From Tenrec ecaudatus (lineage: Eukaryota > Chordata > Mammalia > Afrosoricida > Tenrecidae): a DNA stretch of 64,000 nt. The translations under genes were made by a program, and so were the position numbers. Shown piece after piece: positions 46,701 through 59,170 of the stretch. Where the stretch lies: positions 28,630,419-28,694,418 of the forward strand of contig NC_134547.1 in NCBI RefSeq assembly GCF_050624435.1, in the 5' to 3' direction. Within the stretch, counting starts at the first letter, position 1. Each line of letters starts with the position of its first letter. The notes below the pieces were generated by a model. The model worked only from the letters and a program-made list of their open reading frames with translations. It was not told the DNA's origin and searched no databases.

Positions 46701-49084
46701 AACGCACAGACAATTCAGAAAGCAAGAACTCTGAGCCCATAAACATGCAGATGTTGAACGTGCTAGTTGGTGAGATCAGGACACCCTGGCTGTGGTGCTG
46801 CCGCCCGTGGGCACTCAGGCCCTGAGCGTGCTCGCTGGACTGGGAGACTGTGGATACCCTCCAAGGTCCTCTTGGCAGAACATGCCCGGAGTCTCAGAAA
46901 ACGGCCGTGTGCCCGTTTCTTCGGGTCAGAGTTTTGCCCGAGGACAGGATGAGGCTGGTGGCCACATGCTCACTGGAACACGGAGGTAGAAGCACATTAA
47001 ATATCTACCAGCTTGTATCTAAGGAAGTGGTAGTACTTCTTTGTGGGCTCCTGTGCCAGGCCCTGTCCGAGGCTCTGAGGACCACAACAGAGGCAGATGG
47101 ACAGATGTCAGGTGGTGGGGAGGTTAAAGGGCTCGGTGACTCCCGGGGAAGGAGACATTGGAGGAGGGATCTGAAGCAGGTGAGAGAGCGAGCGGTGACT
47201 GGGTGCAACCCTCCCCCAAGCAGAGACTATGGTGCGTTCAGTCATGGCGATGCCAGAGCCTGCTGGGTGCTTCCAGGCTGGTGGCTGACTGACAGACTCC
47301 AGCCAAGTGAGGAGCAGCGTGGCTGCTGACGGTGAGAACCAGGCCAGGGTTCCCAGGAGTCCCGCGCTCTGACTTAGCGGGGGCCAGGTCCCTGTGGCAT
47401 GTGTCCTGTAAGGGCCCGGGGACAAGAGAAGGTGCTGGACTGCACCCGGGCGGACCCAGCGCTGTGAGGGCAAGTGGTCGGTCAGGTGCTGGGCAGGGTG
47501 GCAGTGTTTTCAATCACACTAGTATGGGGATGTGTCTAACTGAGGAGAAAATGTTCTTACAGAAGGAATTGAAAGACGGTCTAAGAAACGGAATCCATTG
47601 CTAGAACTACTTGGAAAAGCTGTTTGGCTTTATGTGTCTACTCCGCGTGACCCTGCCCCCATCCTGAGACCCAGCAGAGACGGCGCACCTGCGCCCACAG
47701 GCTGTGCCAGCCTGCTCACACGGCGCGATGTGCCGTCGCTGCCGTCGGGAAGGAGCCCTGGCACTGCGCACAGTCAGACTGCGCCTGTAAAGGTTACGGT
47801 CTCGGAAACCCGAGGAAGCAGGTCGCATCACTGTGCGTGGGAATTGACCGGGCAGCAGTTGGCTTAGTCTGGAAAGAAGATGCACATCCGCCAGCACAAG
47901 AACAGACACGTGCCGCAGGTGTAACTGCCCCGCAGCCACACTGAAGCTGCCGACCCCATGACCCGTGGGCCCTGCCCATGGTGGTGAGCCACCAAAGGAT
48001 TCCTCTGATTTGCTCCCAGTGGTATTTTTTAAAGTTGAAGAATAGGTAAAACATCTCTCTGTGGTGCTAGACATTCAGATGGTGACTGCGCATGGGGAGG
48101 CGGGCATGCGGGGTGCTGGGGGTGCTGAAGGCGGCGCAAGCCCATTGCACTCTGGGGAGCTGGCCTGGTGTATTTCTGCAGAAAGGTAACTTTTGTGTTT
48201 ATACTTGCAGCGATCCTTTTGAACATCTGTTTTGCACGTTGTTGTTGGGCGAGCCTGGGGACAGAACCAAGCCTGCAGGTCCGTGTCCTCATTACTGCTC
48301 CAGGCCGCGCAGCACCGCCCTGAGGGCCTCTTTTTCATAGCCCCTGGCTTTAGCCAGCCCAATGGCCTTCTCCTGGCAATAGGTTCACCCCACTATGGGA
48401 TGGAGGAGTAATGAGCCTATGGGGAGGGGGCGGGGGAGTTCCTTTGTGTCAGGAATTTCTAAGCTTTCTCCCATTTGGAGATATGGAGCTGAATAGATGC
48501 GGGCTTATTAGCAGTGTGGAGCAGGCAAGGTTTGGACAACTCAGAAGGAAAGATGTTTTTTTACCCAGTAACTGATACTGAGGAACTTAGAATTGCAACC
48601 TAATCAAGCATATCATGAATAAAGGGGAAGATTTGTTAATTGAATGTCATATTATGTCCTCGGCTATGCTTAATACAAGATAGGCCATTTAGAATTCCCA
48701 ATTATACAATTAAAATGCTAATTATCTCCTACCTTGATAACAGCAGCTCTTGGAGGGCGGGTGAGCTGCGCTTCTCCTGGCTCCTCATCCTTTTTCAATA
48801 GCACCCCCCCACCCCACCGCCCACCTCCGCCATCTTTGCTGCTGCCCGGGCCTCTGGTGGGTGGCTTCTTCTCTTCCCTCTCCTGGGGCACCTGCTGCTG
48901 CTTCCCTAGGGCAGCTTGAACGGGCTCCTCTGCCTGCACCCCTCATGGGCCTGGCAGACTCCTTCAGGCTCCGTGCAGGAGCGAGGTCAGGAGCCTGGAC
49001 ATTGTCAGCATCCCCAGCCCCCCGCGCTTACAGCTACTGAGGGGCCCGGGCCTTTTTAAGGCACCAGGGTTAAGGCCACAAGGG
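46701..49084 (+). other. Intronic sequence with AT-rich island
   Basis: GC-rich with possible old MIR/L2 scraps near 47025-47100. 48520-48745 is AT-rich and repeat-free (GATTTGTTAATTGAATGTC, CAATTAAAATGCTAATTATC), a candidate conserved element. No gene. Confidence 0.45.
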
Positions 49085-49230
49085 TTACTTTACTGTGATG
49101 AAATATCTAAAATTTGTCATTTTAACCTTTTTAAAGTTCAGTCACATGAACTATATGCACAGAACTGTGCAACTGTCACAAGTTACTTCTTTTTAGAACT
49201 TGATCATCAGCCTAAATCTGAACTTGGGGC
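49085..49230 (+). mobile_element. Ancient L1 (L1M-type) fragment
   Basis: TGATGAAATATCTAAAATTT, GTCATTTTAACCTTTTTAAA, CAGAACTGTGCAACTGTCAC and GAACTTGATCATCAG follow a motif common to old mammalian L1 3' regions. Confidence 0.65.
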
Positions 49231-49289
49231 TCCTTCCGCCACAGTCCTCCTGTCCAGTAGACTGCCAGGTACCGGAGAGCAAGAACACT

Positions 49290-49940
49290 AACGAAGGGGG
49301 TACACACAGGCTTATATTAGAAGGGGATTCAAGAAGGTCATGGAAAGTTCCAGTTTTGAAAGCTATGTACATTGTCCACACATATGGAGAGAGAGTGATT
49401 GATTGATTGATCTCAAGGAAATGGCTCGCTCACTTATAAAGGCTTGCAAGCCCTAAGTCTGCGGCTTTCCGTTGTAGGTTTCTCCTGAGTCTCATAGACT
49501 GACAACAGGTCAGGCAGCAGGCTGCTGGCTTGTGGGCTGCGTAGTCTGGCAAATCGCAGAGAGTCAGGTTAGGTATAAGGGTCGTTCATGCCAGCCAGTG
49601 TGGTAAATTCCTTCTTTGCCTGTTGGTCATGAGGAGGCCAAAGAGGCTGGGTGGCATTTCCTAACCTCTAGTTCAAGGGAATCCGTGCGGTGTCTCCAGG
49701 TAGAAGCAGCCCCCTCTTCATAACGAAGATGCAGGCCTGCAGAGCATAGATTCACAGTGGCAACTCAGAGCCACTATCCGGCAAACCACACAAAGGCTTT
49801 TCCTTTCCCCCAGTGAATAGCCACTCTTAGAAAGCTTCGTAGGAGGCTGGGAGGAAGATTCGGAGTAACTTCTGGCCCTTCATTCAAGAGGCTGTGGAGC
49901 TGTAAACTGGCTCAAGTCTGGGAATTGATTGGCACGTCTG
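49290..49940 (-). mobile_element. LTR-like repeat (ERVL/MLT-like family A)
   Basis: GATTGATTGATTGATCTCAA, GAAATGGCTCGCTCACTTAT, AAGGCTTGCAAGCCCTAAG and GACTGACAACAGGTCAGGC resemble an antisense LTR of the same family seen at 58662, 60594 and 62080. The ends are blurred. Confidence 0.45.
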
Positions 49941-51340
49941 TGACACTCTATTCACTCATTAGACCTAGCATTCTTCCGCTTGTAAATATTTAGTGCGTGT
50001 CCTATCTTCAAAGGCACTTCAGAAGTCTGGGGGGGTGGGTTGGTGGGCAGATAATTCATTCTATTTGATTCTATTTTTCTACAAACGTTTTGAAGGCAAT
50101 GGCACGGAGTCATAAGCCCGGACAAGTGAGACTGTGTTCCCCGGGCTCCAGTATCCACTATGGCAGCCCCTACTGAAGTGCCGCTCTCGGCCCCTATCAC
50201 CTTGGGTCTCAGCAACCCCGCGACAGTTAGGCTTCTTAATTCAGTCATGCACCTTCTCCCTGTCAAATACGACTTACCTCGGGGACTTAGCACAGCAGGC
50301 TTTCACGGGCACGGGGCTCCCTTCACAAACCTGATTCTCTCCGTTTCGTGGGCAAAAGGCTGGTGAGGCCACCCTGATAAGCCTACTCTAACATGCCAAT
50401 TCCCCTAGGTGTCCGGACGCTTTCTTCTGCGGTCTGGAAAGTCGGATCTGGTGCTTCAGTTTGATTTAGTGTAGGCCACTTTGGGATCCATGCTTCAGTG
50501 AGCCAACAAGTCAACTGTGGGACCCTTTTCTACCCTCGCAAACCGAAACCCTGCGTGCAGACGCCTCGCTTAGTGGGCTCATGGCCGTTTATACACTCGG
50601 AAGCTTCCAACTCTATGTCCCTGGCACCGGTGCCCCGTGCCCTTAGTCACCCCTATACCTGTTCCTCCGCTTTCCGCGTGTGCGTACTGGAAAAGTCCAG
50701 CGGTTCTTTTGGGATATAACCTATCTCCTCCCAAGGTCGCACTTTGTACGTACCTTTCTCAGGCTCACCGGGACTGAAATCTAGTTATAAACCTAGAAGT
50801 AAAAATAGATACATCTGAGGAATATTCAGCAATGTCTTGGAAGCCACCTACTTCAGTGGTATCTCGTTCAATGACTCACCAGGCACAACTGGGCTAAGCT
50901 CATCAGCTAAGGGTAAGAGGGCTGGTTCTGTTGGCAGGAGTGAGCCAACTGAATTTAGGGCCTCGGCGCCCCAGCTTTGTGATGATCTGCCCATACATCC
51001 CCGTCTCAAGTTTCCAACTGTTTTCTTCCCAGCCAGCGGCCTCGCATTTAACTTCAGCACCATTAGAGGTTGAGAATCTACCTGCCGTTGTAATTCAGCC
51101 ACTCTTGTGATACTAGGCTGCGCTGGGTTTTCTGCCGCACCGTATCTCTTACTGCAGGAAGGAAGGTTTCTGGGCACACATGTACATTTTCAGGCACGTG
51201 AGCTGTGTCTCTTAAACCCTGAGCTGGAGGGGCATTTTGTCTTGAAGAGCGAGAAAACAATCAGCTTCCCTCTACTTTTCTCTGATGGAATTGTTTTAAA
51301 AGGTATCAAATATGGGCACCCAGAGCCTCCCTTCTCACCA
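49941..51340 (+). other. Unclassified intronic block
   Basis: Base composition and frames change here. Minus-strand frames at 49952-50293 and 50848-51177 are uninterrupted for about 110 codons but show no domain I can defend. It could be an old retroelement or unique sequence. Confidence 0.35.
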
Positions 51341-51560
51341 ATGCTTGTTTAAAATTAATCTCCTAACTGTTGTCTTGAGAGTTGAGTGAAGGTTTACGGA
51401 GTAGATCGTTTCCCCACTCACATCATTTCAATCCCCACAACGCACCACCACCTCTCTCATTTCCTCCCTGGGTTCTCTGCTTCGTCTTCCTCTCACCAGT
51501 ACTTGATCTCGTGTTGGTGATATTTTACATATTAATATACGTATTAATAAGGGGGAAACT
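51341..51560 (-). mobile_element. Possible L1 3' UTR fragment
   Basis: AAAATTAATCTCCTAACTGT, GAGTTGAGTGAAGGTTTACG and a pyrimidine-rich CATTTCCTCCCTGGGTTCTC run resemble the 3' UTR style of the L1 at 42591. Weak. Confidence 0.35.
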
Positions 51561-53547
51561 CGGGTCTGTGACCCCTGTGCCCCCGCTTGACCCCTCCCCA
51601 ACAGCATAGCCCCTTAGATGGGAGAGGGTAAGGGAGTGGTGCCCCACCCCCATGCCCCTCCCGAGCTGAGGCAGTAGGGAGAGTGGCCTGGGCATGGAGC
51701 GGGGCTCAGGCCATGTGGACTTAGTCCATGCCAGCCCTAGGGGGCCCTGGCACCGATGTCCTGGAAATGCAAATGTGTCCGCATGCAACTGGCCAGGCCT
51801 GTAGGAAGTCCTGGGAGGGAAGGGGTCAGGCAGTATCAGTTGGAGCACTGAGACTGGTGGGGGGTGGGAAGAGATTGAGACAACAGAGAGAGTCGCAGTA
51901 GACAGAGAATATGTAGACAGTAGACAGTGATGGCAGGCATGGATCGTGTCCTCAGGGTGCCGGGGCCACACAGGCCACAGCATGCCACCAGCCGGCCTTC
52001 AGCTAGCCTCCACTTCCCTAGTCGTGCCTTTCTGGCGTTAATGGGAGGTTTGTAACTAGTCCCTTCCCAGCGGCACATTGGGAAGGCTGTGTGCTTAGAG
52101 ACTGGGTGGTGGCTCTCTGTGTCTTTCCTCACCCCAGGACCTGGTACCCCGTCCTGTCCCTCAGAGGGGCCACTGAGAGCATGCGTTCAAGGAGCCAGGA
52201 CCCTTGGGGGACTTGGACAGTGCCCTGGGCAGATCCCAGGGGCTGCCCCATGCAGTGACCCCTGGGACGGGAGGGAGGGTTCCTTTGCTAGGACCTTCTG
52301 GTGGCCCTGTGCACTGTGCATGCCAAGAGACAGGGGGGACCGTGTCCATCCTGTCCCTGAGAATTCTAGGATCACTGGGCATGTGTCTCAGCTCCATGTG
52401 AAAGAAATCCTCCTGCCACCTCCATGGTTGGAAACAGGCCTGGGATTGACCCCGACCTCTGTGATTGCTGCTACTTCCCCTTGCTGCACAGGTCCTGTGG
52501 GGCCTCCCTCCTCCAGGCGAGCACCTGGCACCCAGGCCACAGCCCGGGCCTGTGGGCCGAGCTCACTGCGGCCATGTACCAAGTCCTCCACCCGTGCTCA
52601 GCCATTTATCCATTACAGCAGCCCCTGAAGGGAGGAACTCCTGGTCCCCCCAACTCTACCACGAAGAAACTAAGGCACGGAGGGGTCACAGCTGTCGGTG
52701 GCAGAGCTGGGCTTTGGCTGTGTTGAGCAGCACCCTAGAGGCTGGGTGGGTGGGACAAGCAGCCCCCTTGAGAAAGGGCCTGGAGAGGGACAGCATAGGG
52801 CTGAGGGAGAGTAGCAGTCAGAGCCCCCCGTCACTGCCAGGAGAGAGAGTGGAGTGTGAGGAGGCGCGGCTGCACTCGTGCCCAAGGAGCTAGCTCAGAG
52901 CTACCCCTGCTCCGCCACGACACCCAACTTGGTTCCCCGCCATCCAGAGTACTCATCCCACCAAACCTTCTGCTCAGCCCACCGATTCCACTTCCCCTGT
53001 TTTCCTTCCTGTGGGGGCGTTCCCCGCTGACTGGCCTCCCTTCCACCTTTTGGAACCTGGGGGTCCTTTGAGGCAGGTGAGTAAGGGGGACCTCTTGCAG
53101 CGCCCGGTCCCTGTGCTTGCAGTTGGACAGTGGGGTTGACCCTGGCTGCCTGGGGCCGCCCACCACCATGACTTGGGTCAGCTCTTCGGTTTTTGTCCGG
53201 CCCTGGCTTATCTCCTGCATGATGACCTCGATGGGGCAGGAGCTGGACAGTGTGTCCATCCATGAGGGAGGCCCAGCTGCGCTGGCCCATGCAAGTGCAT
53301 GGATATATTGTTCACTTCTGTTTGGTCCTGGTTCAATTCTGCCTGTCCTTTTCTTCAGGTGTACTTTGAAGGTGTTTATTTGCACACATCCACAGTCACC
53401 ATCTGATAAGTCCTTGGGGTTGCAACGCTGGGGAGCTGTTTTCTTAGGTTTATCACTGGGGTGGTGAGTTCATCTGTGAGTGGGTAAGGAAACCTGTATC
53501 CTAACCTCCCTGGACGGGAGCAGCGCCAGGCTGGGCCAAGCATGCTG
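51561..53547 (+). other. Intronic sequence without recognised genes
   Basis: GC-rich intron with one MIR at 52590-52735 and the first copy of a 26-bp string shared with 55151. Long overlapping frames at 52831-53385 and nearby have no domains. Confidence 0.5.
52590..52735 (-). repeat. MIR element
   Basis: CCATTTATCCATTACAGCAG, then GAAGAAACTAAGGCACGGAG and TCACAGCTGTCGGTGGCAGA fit an antisense MIR core. Confidence 0.65.
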
Positions 53548-54078
53548 CCTTAGTTACCTGGTGCTGCCGCAACAGAAAGACCCCGTGGCTCATTTTAACA
53601 AACAGACTAGGAATTTAAATTCAGGGCGACGACCCCTGGGGAAGGCTGTCTCCCTCTGTTGGCTCCCTACAGCACGTGTGGCCCAGTGTCCTTTGGAGAG
53701 CTCTGTGTTCATCGGCATCAGTCTTCCTCTAGGTCTAGGAGATTCTCAGCACAGGGACCTTGGGTCCACTGCTTCTGATGCTTCTTGCTCAGTGATAGGC
53801 AGTCCCACTATCTGCATTAGCCCCCCTTTCCTTATGTCTCTGTGAAGATAAGAGCTGATGCAGGCCACCCCAGGAAACTCTATTTACATGGCGTCCGGGC
53901 TGTGGCCTGTTAAGGTTATTGCATTAGCGGGTCCTCTTAAAGCTGATTAGCTGATCCCATCTCATCGGGGTTTGTCCTCTCATAGTTGCAAAATCACTGA
54001 TGATCATAGTCCAGGCAAGTTGACACATGATTAGGGGATTGGGACGGCAGGGAGGACACAATTAAGCCCATGACAGGG
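53548..54078 (-). mobile_element. LTR (MLT1/ERVL-MaLR-like)
   Basis: CCTTAGTTACCTGGTGCTGC, TTTAACAAACAGACTAGGAA, CTTATGTCTCTGTGAAGATA and an end ACACAATTAAGCCCATGACA follow an antisense MaLR-type LTR. No internal retroviral sequence, so it is a solo LTR. Confidence 0.55.
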
Positions 54079-54530
54079 ATTTCCTAGTCTGAAACCCACA
54101 TGGATGCTCAGGGGCTTTTTCAGTTTGACCCGAGCCTGTAAAGCACCTTGCTACCACTTGGAGAGCGGTGGCAGTGTTTTGCAGAGGGTCCAACAACTGC
54201 ACTGTGCTTGGTGGGGTCTTTCCAGCCCCTCCGTGCACATGGCCAAAGCCTGTTACCTGCCCCACACAACAGGCACCGCCGAGGCTCATGGCTTCCTCCT
54301 CCTCCCTGGCCTCAGCATCCCCCTTCCTTGTGAACCGAGCTCCACTTGGTGTCTTGCCTGCATCGCTGAGTGTTGGAGGCAGGAGGGCTCCTGCCTGAGT
54401 AACCTACAGTCCTTGTGGATCTTGTTCCAGGGCTGATGGGCAGCCTACAGCTGGACTTGGTCATCGACACTGGGCAGTCAATAGCTAGCCCAAATCCACT
54501 GCTTTCCCACATCTTCTGTGTGGCCTCTTT

Positions 54531-54607
54531 CCACGGAGCGGCCAGTGGGTAGTTTGAACCGCCGACCTCTAGGTCAGCAGCCATGTGCTTTAACCATCCG
54601 GGCTCCT
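54531..54607 (-). repeat. AfroSINE head fragment
   Basis: CCACGGAGCGGCCAGTGGGT, GTTTGAACCGCCGACCTCTA and CTTTAACCATCCGGGCTCC. The tail half is absent. First of three same-strand copies within about 600 bp. Confidence 0.8.
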
Positions 54608-54640
54608 CATTCAGAGGCATAACCCCCCAAAGCAAAACAT

Positions 54641-54842
54641 CAAAACAAACTCACTCCTATGATGTTGATGCTGACGCATAGCAACCCTGTAAGACAAAGT
54701 AGAACTGCCCCTCGTAGTAGGTTTCCGGTCCTGAAAGGAGGAGAACGCCTCATCTTCTCCCTTGGAGCAGTTGGTGGTTTCAAACCGCTGCCCTTGCAGT
54801 TAGCAGCCCATAGTGTGGCCCACTCCGACACCAGGGACCCTT
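54641..54842 (-). repeat. AfroSINE copy, full length
   Basis: CAAACTCACTCCTATGATGT, GACGCATAGCAACCCTGTAA, GAACGCCTCATCTTCTCCC, GTGGTTTCAAACCGCTGCCC and GACACCAGGGACCC, antisense. Confidence 0.9.
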
Positions 54843-54990
54843 TCTGAGTGTCTGTCTGGGTCTGTGATCCATCAGACAGGACATCCTTCGGGCAGCTGCT
54901 CTCGGTTCTTCTGGTTTGGTCCTGGTGGCCCCACTCTGCTCTCTGAGCTCACACCGTGCAGTGCTGGCAAGCTGGGGGCTCCAGTCGGGG

Positions 54991-55143
54991 GCTCCCACCA
55001 CCATCATTCCGGCTCACAGCGACCCTGCTCCTTAGGGTTTCCAGGACTCACTCCTCATGGGACCAGTGTGGCTGGTGGTTTGAATGGCAGACCTTACTGC
55101 TGACAGCCACGCACTTAGCCCACAGCACCACCAGCCCCCCTCC
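54991..55143 (-). repeat. AfroSINE copy
   Basis: GGCTCACAGCGACCCTGCTC, GGTTTCCAGGACTCACTCC, CTGGTGGTTTGAATGGCAGA and CACAGCACCACCAGCCCCC, antisense and internally shortened. Confidence 0.8.
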
Positions 55144-55689
55144 TTGGCCTTGGAAATGCAAATGTGTCCGCATGCAGCGGTCCAGCAGACTTCTCATCTG
55201 ACCCAGCGCCCTCTGAGTTGCCCACACTTGGTCGAGGGCCTTGAAAGTGTTTGTGATCGCAGCTTGAGCACATCCGAGCAGGAAAGGTGGGCCCCGCTGC
55301 CTGGAGCCACCTGACAGCGCGCCACGCTCATGTCGCATCAGGAGAGCTGATCTGAAACGAAGTGGGCTGTGCACATCCCGTGACCCGGACGTCTGAGCTC
55401 TGTTCAGCCAGTATGCCTTCCCCGCACCCTTCCTCGCTCCTCGTTTCCCGCCAAGTCTGCAGCTTAACCAGCAGATGCAAACAGGGCCACTCGTTCCTTA
55501 GTCCGGTGCTCTTATGAGCTGGACCTCTGCCTGTCACCTGCCATGGCAGAGCCCGGCTGCCCCTCAAGAGTGGCTGAGCGGGCCAGGGCTGTGCTCCCCC
55601 TGCTGTTGAAGTTCCACGGTTTCGTGCCATCTTCCTGGCATCGCTTGTTGAGAGTGGGCTTCCCCAGGAGCAGGGAGTATTCTGATTGT
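55144..55689 (+). other. Intronic sequence without recognised features
   Basis: Contains the second copy of the 26-bp string (55151-55176). No gene or repeat family recognised. Confidence 0.45.
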
Positions 55690-55871
55690 TTGGGCTCTGT
55701 GGCATCGTGGTTACATGCTGGGCTGCTAACCACAAAGTCAGCAGTTCAAAGCTACCAGTCGTTTCAGGGGAAAACGTAAGCGTTAGAGTCTCGGAAACCC
55801 ACCGGAGCAGTTCTAGCCTGTCCTATGGTCTCAGGGAGTCGGCACCGACTTGGCGGCAGGGAGCTGGGTTC
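55690..55871 (+). repeat. AfroSINE copy, full length
   Basis: CTCTGTGGCATCGTGGTTAC (A box), CAGCAGTTCAAAGCTACCAG (B box), GTCTCGGAAACCCACCGGAG and GGCACCGACTTGGCGGCAGG (tail), sense. Confidence 0.9.
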
Positions 55872-56971
55872 TGAGCTCTGTGGGGGTCTGGAGCACAGGA
55901 GACGGAGCAGGCTTGTGAGGAGGACTTGCTGGGTGGCACTCTCCCTCCCCCTCTGAAGGCCCTGTTGGCCATAGGTAGCTCTCTGTCGTGGTGTGGGTCT
56001 CTGGCCTCTCGGCAGGGCCCCCTGCGGCTGAGGCAGGCATTGGTGCTGGCTGTGTCATGGGGTGGCTGGCAGGGATGCTGTTTGCCTCTCCTCCCCCACC
56101 TGGCACCCCTGTGCTCCTCACTACTGAGGACATTCCTTACTCACAGACGCCCAATTACCCTGCAAGGCTCTGAGAGCCGTGCATCCTGCAGAACCAGCCC
56201 TGCATGACAATTAGTTAACCCTCAATCAGAACAATTATAGGTAATTGGCAGTTACGGCTGGCTGGGAAGACTAAACTTCCCCAGCACAGAAGGGTGGATG
56301 GCCAGGCCATGGGTTCTGGAAAGGTGCCAGCCCCACTCCTTCACGTGCCCTGGGCAGTGTGTGTAGCTCAGAGGAGGGACAGTCACACAGCCCTGGGGCT
56401 CTTCTAAGTACCTGCCCATGGGCAGGTGGGCAAGGAGGGTGCACTTGAACCTGCTGCTCAGGGAAAGCCACGCTGGGGCCGAGCCCTGTGGAGGGGGTGA
56501 AAACAGCCCTTCCTCAGCTGAGGCTGGCATGTGGAGGGCCTGTGGGACCAGGGCGGGACTTGAGTCCCGTGCTCAGTCTTCTGGGAGCAGAGCCTCATGC
56601 AGAGATCCTGGTCATATGGCGGGGGAGGGGTGCAGGTGGTCCTGCAGCAGGCTCGGGAACTGTCCTGAGTGCTGGGGGGCGCTGGGGCATCCATCTTCAC
56701 CATCCTACGCTGGGATCTTAATCTGGACAGCTCTCCCTTGGCTGCAGAACCATGCTGGCCCCCTGCTGGTAGCTGGGCCCTGCCATAGCTGGCTCCTGCC
56801 ATGCTGACCTGTCTGGTTCTTCAGCTGACCCCTGGCCCAATCTGGGGCTGCCTCGTACTGCTCCGGACCTGGCCAGAGCACAGCAGGGCTGGGATTTTCA
56901 TTCGATGGGTGGGAGGGCACGGTGTGTGTGTGCTGCGGGACCCCACCCTGATGAGCCCCTTCCTCCCACAG
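55872..56971 (+). other. End of intron 9
   Basis: Mostly GC-rich unique sequence up to the exon 10 acceptor. 56190-56260 is a short repeat-free AT-rich island (GACAATTAGTTAACCC, GAACAATTATAGGTAATTGG). No gene. Confidence 0.5.
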
Positions 56972-57040
56972 CCTCTTCGAGCACTACTGCTACTCCCGGG
57001 GTGGCATGCGCCACAGCTCCTACACCTGCATCTGTGGCAG
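56972..57040 (+). CDS. PEPD: PEPD (prolidase) exon 10
   Basis: A 69-nt exon completing Ser224 and encoding 22 residues, LFEHYCYSRGGMRHSSYT then CICG (225-246), plus AG of Ser247. The acceptor is TCCTCCCACAG and the donor GCAG|gtaagg; both flanking introns are phase 2, so its length is a multiple of three and skipping would keep frame while removing part of the catalytic domain. Tyr231, deleted in some human prolidase deficiency patients, is present. The segment matches my memory of the human protein residue for residue. It forms a loop and strand preceding the substrate-binding His. Confidence 0.97.
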
Positions 57041-58661
<1,621 letters not shown>

Positions 58662-58935
58662 AAGTGTGGTGGTTAGGGTTGTGTGCCAGCTCGGCAGGAC
58701 GACTCTCTGGTTTGGCATTTGTGGTATTGTCATCCCCATAATGAGATCTGATAGAATGTAACCACTTCCATGATGAGATCGGCAAGAGCAGCCAATCAGT
58801 GGAGAGGGCGTTTCTTTCCTTGGGGGTGTTTCATGCTTCCAATATATATAAATGCTCTGGCCAAGCTCTCTAGCTCTTTGTCTTATATCGGATGGGCTCT
58901 CCTCATCGAATCACTGATTCTCGGGACTTGAGTCA
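58662..58935 (+). mobile_element. LTR (ERVL/MLT-like family A), sense
   Basis: GTGTGGTGGTTAGGGTTGTG, ATGATGAGATCGGCAAGAG, CAGCCAATCAGTGGAGAGG (a CCAAT-type site) and ATATATATAAATGC (TATA-like) give a typical LTR promoter layout. No internal region follows, so a solo or truncated LTR. Confidence 0.6.
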
Positions 58936-58973
58936 GCCTTGGGATGGGTCAGCCTTTGCAGCCTGTGAGCACC

Positions 58974-59170
58974 GAGTCCTGGTGGTGTGGTTCCGGGTTG
59001 GGTTGCAAACTGCAAGGGCAGCAATTAGAAACCACTAGCTGCTGCTTGGGAGAAAGACAGGGCTTTCTACTCCCATAAAGAGTTACAGGTTCAAGAAACT
59101 CACAGGAGCAGTTCTACCCTGTTCTTAGGGTTACTCGGAGTTGCATCAACTTGATGGCAGTAAGGTTGAT
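58974..59170 (+). repeat. AfroSINE copy, full length
   Basis: GTCCTGGTGGTGTGGTTCCG, GGGCAGCAATTAGAAACCAC, GGGCTTTCTACTCCCATAAA, GTTCTACCCTGTTCTTAGGG and CATCAACTTGATGGCAG, sense. Confidence 0.9.

Larger units (their letters stand above)
7051..56971 (+). other. PEPD: PEPD intron 9 (49.9 kb)
   Basis: A phase 2 intron running from gtaagc to a TCCTCCCACAG acceptor. At 49,921 bp it is most of the window and hosts nearly all mobile elements described here. Frame and residue numbering join exactly across it (Ser224 AG|C), so no coding exon is missing. Human PEPD also has very long introns. No nested gene is supported. Confidence 0.93.

Noticed and set aside
49952..50293. VDTGA-like stretch (AAIVDTGARG) as a retroviral protease
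   Set aside because: Only five residues fit; neighbouring protease and gag motifs are absent in all minus frames, so it may be chance.
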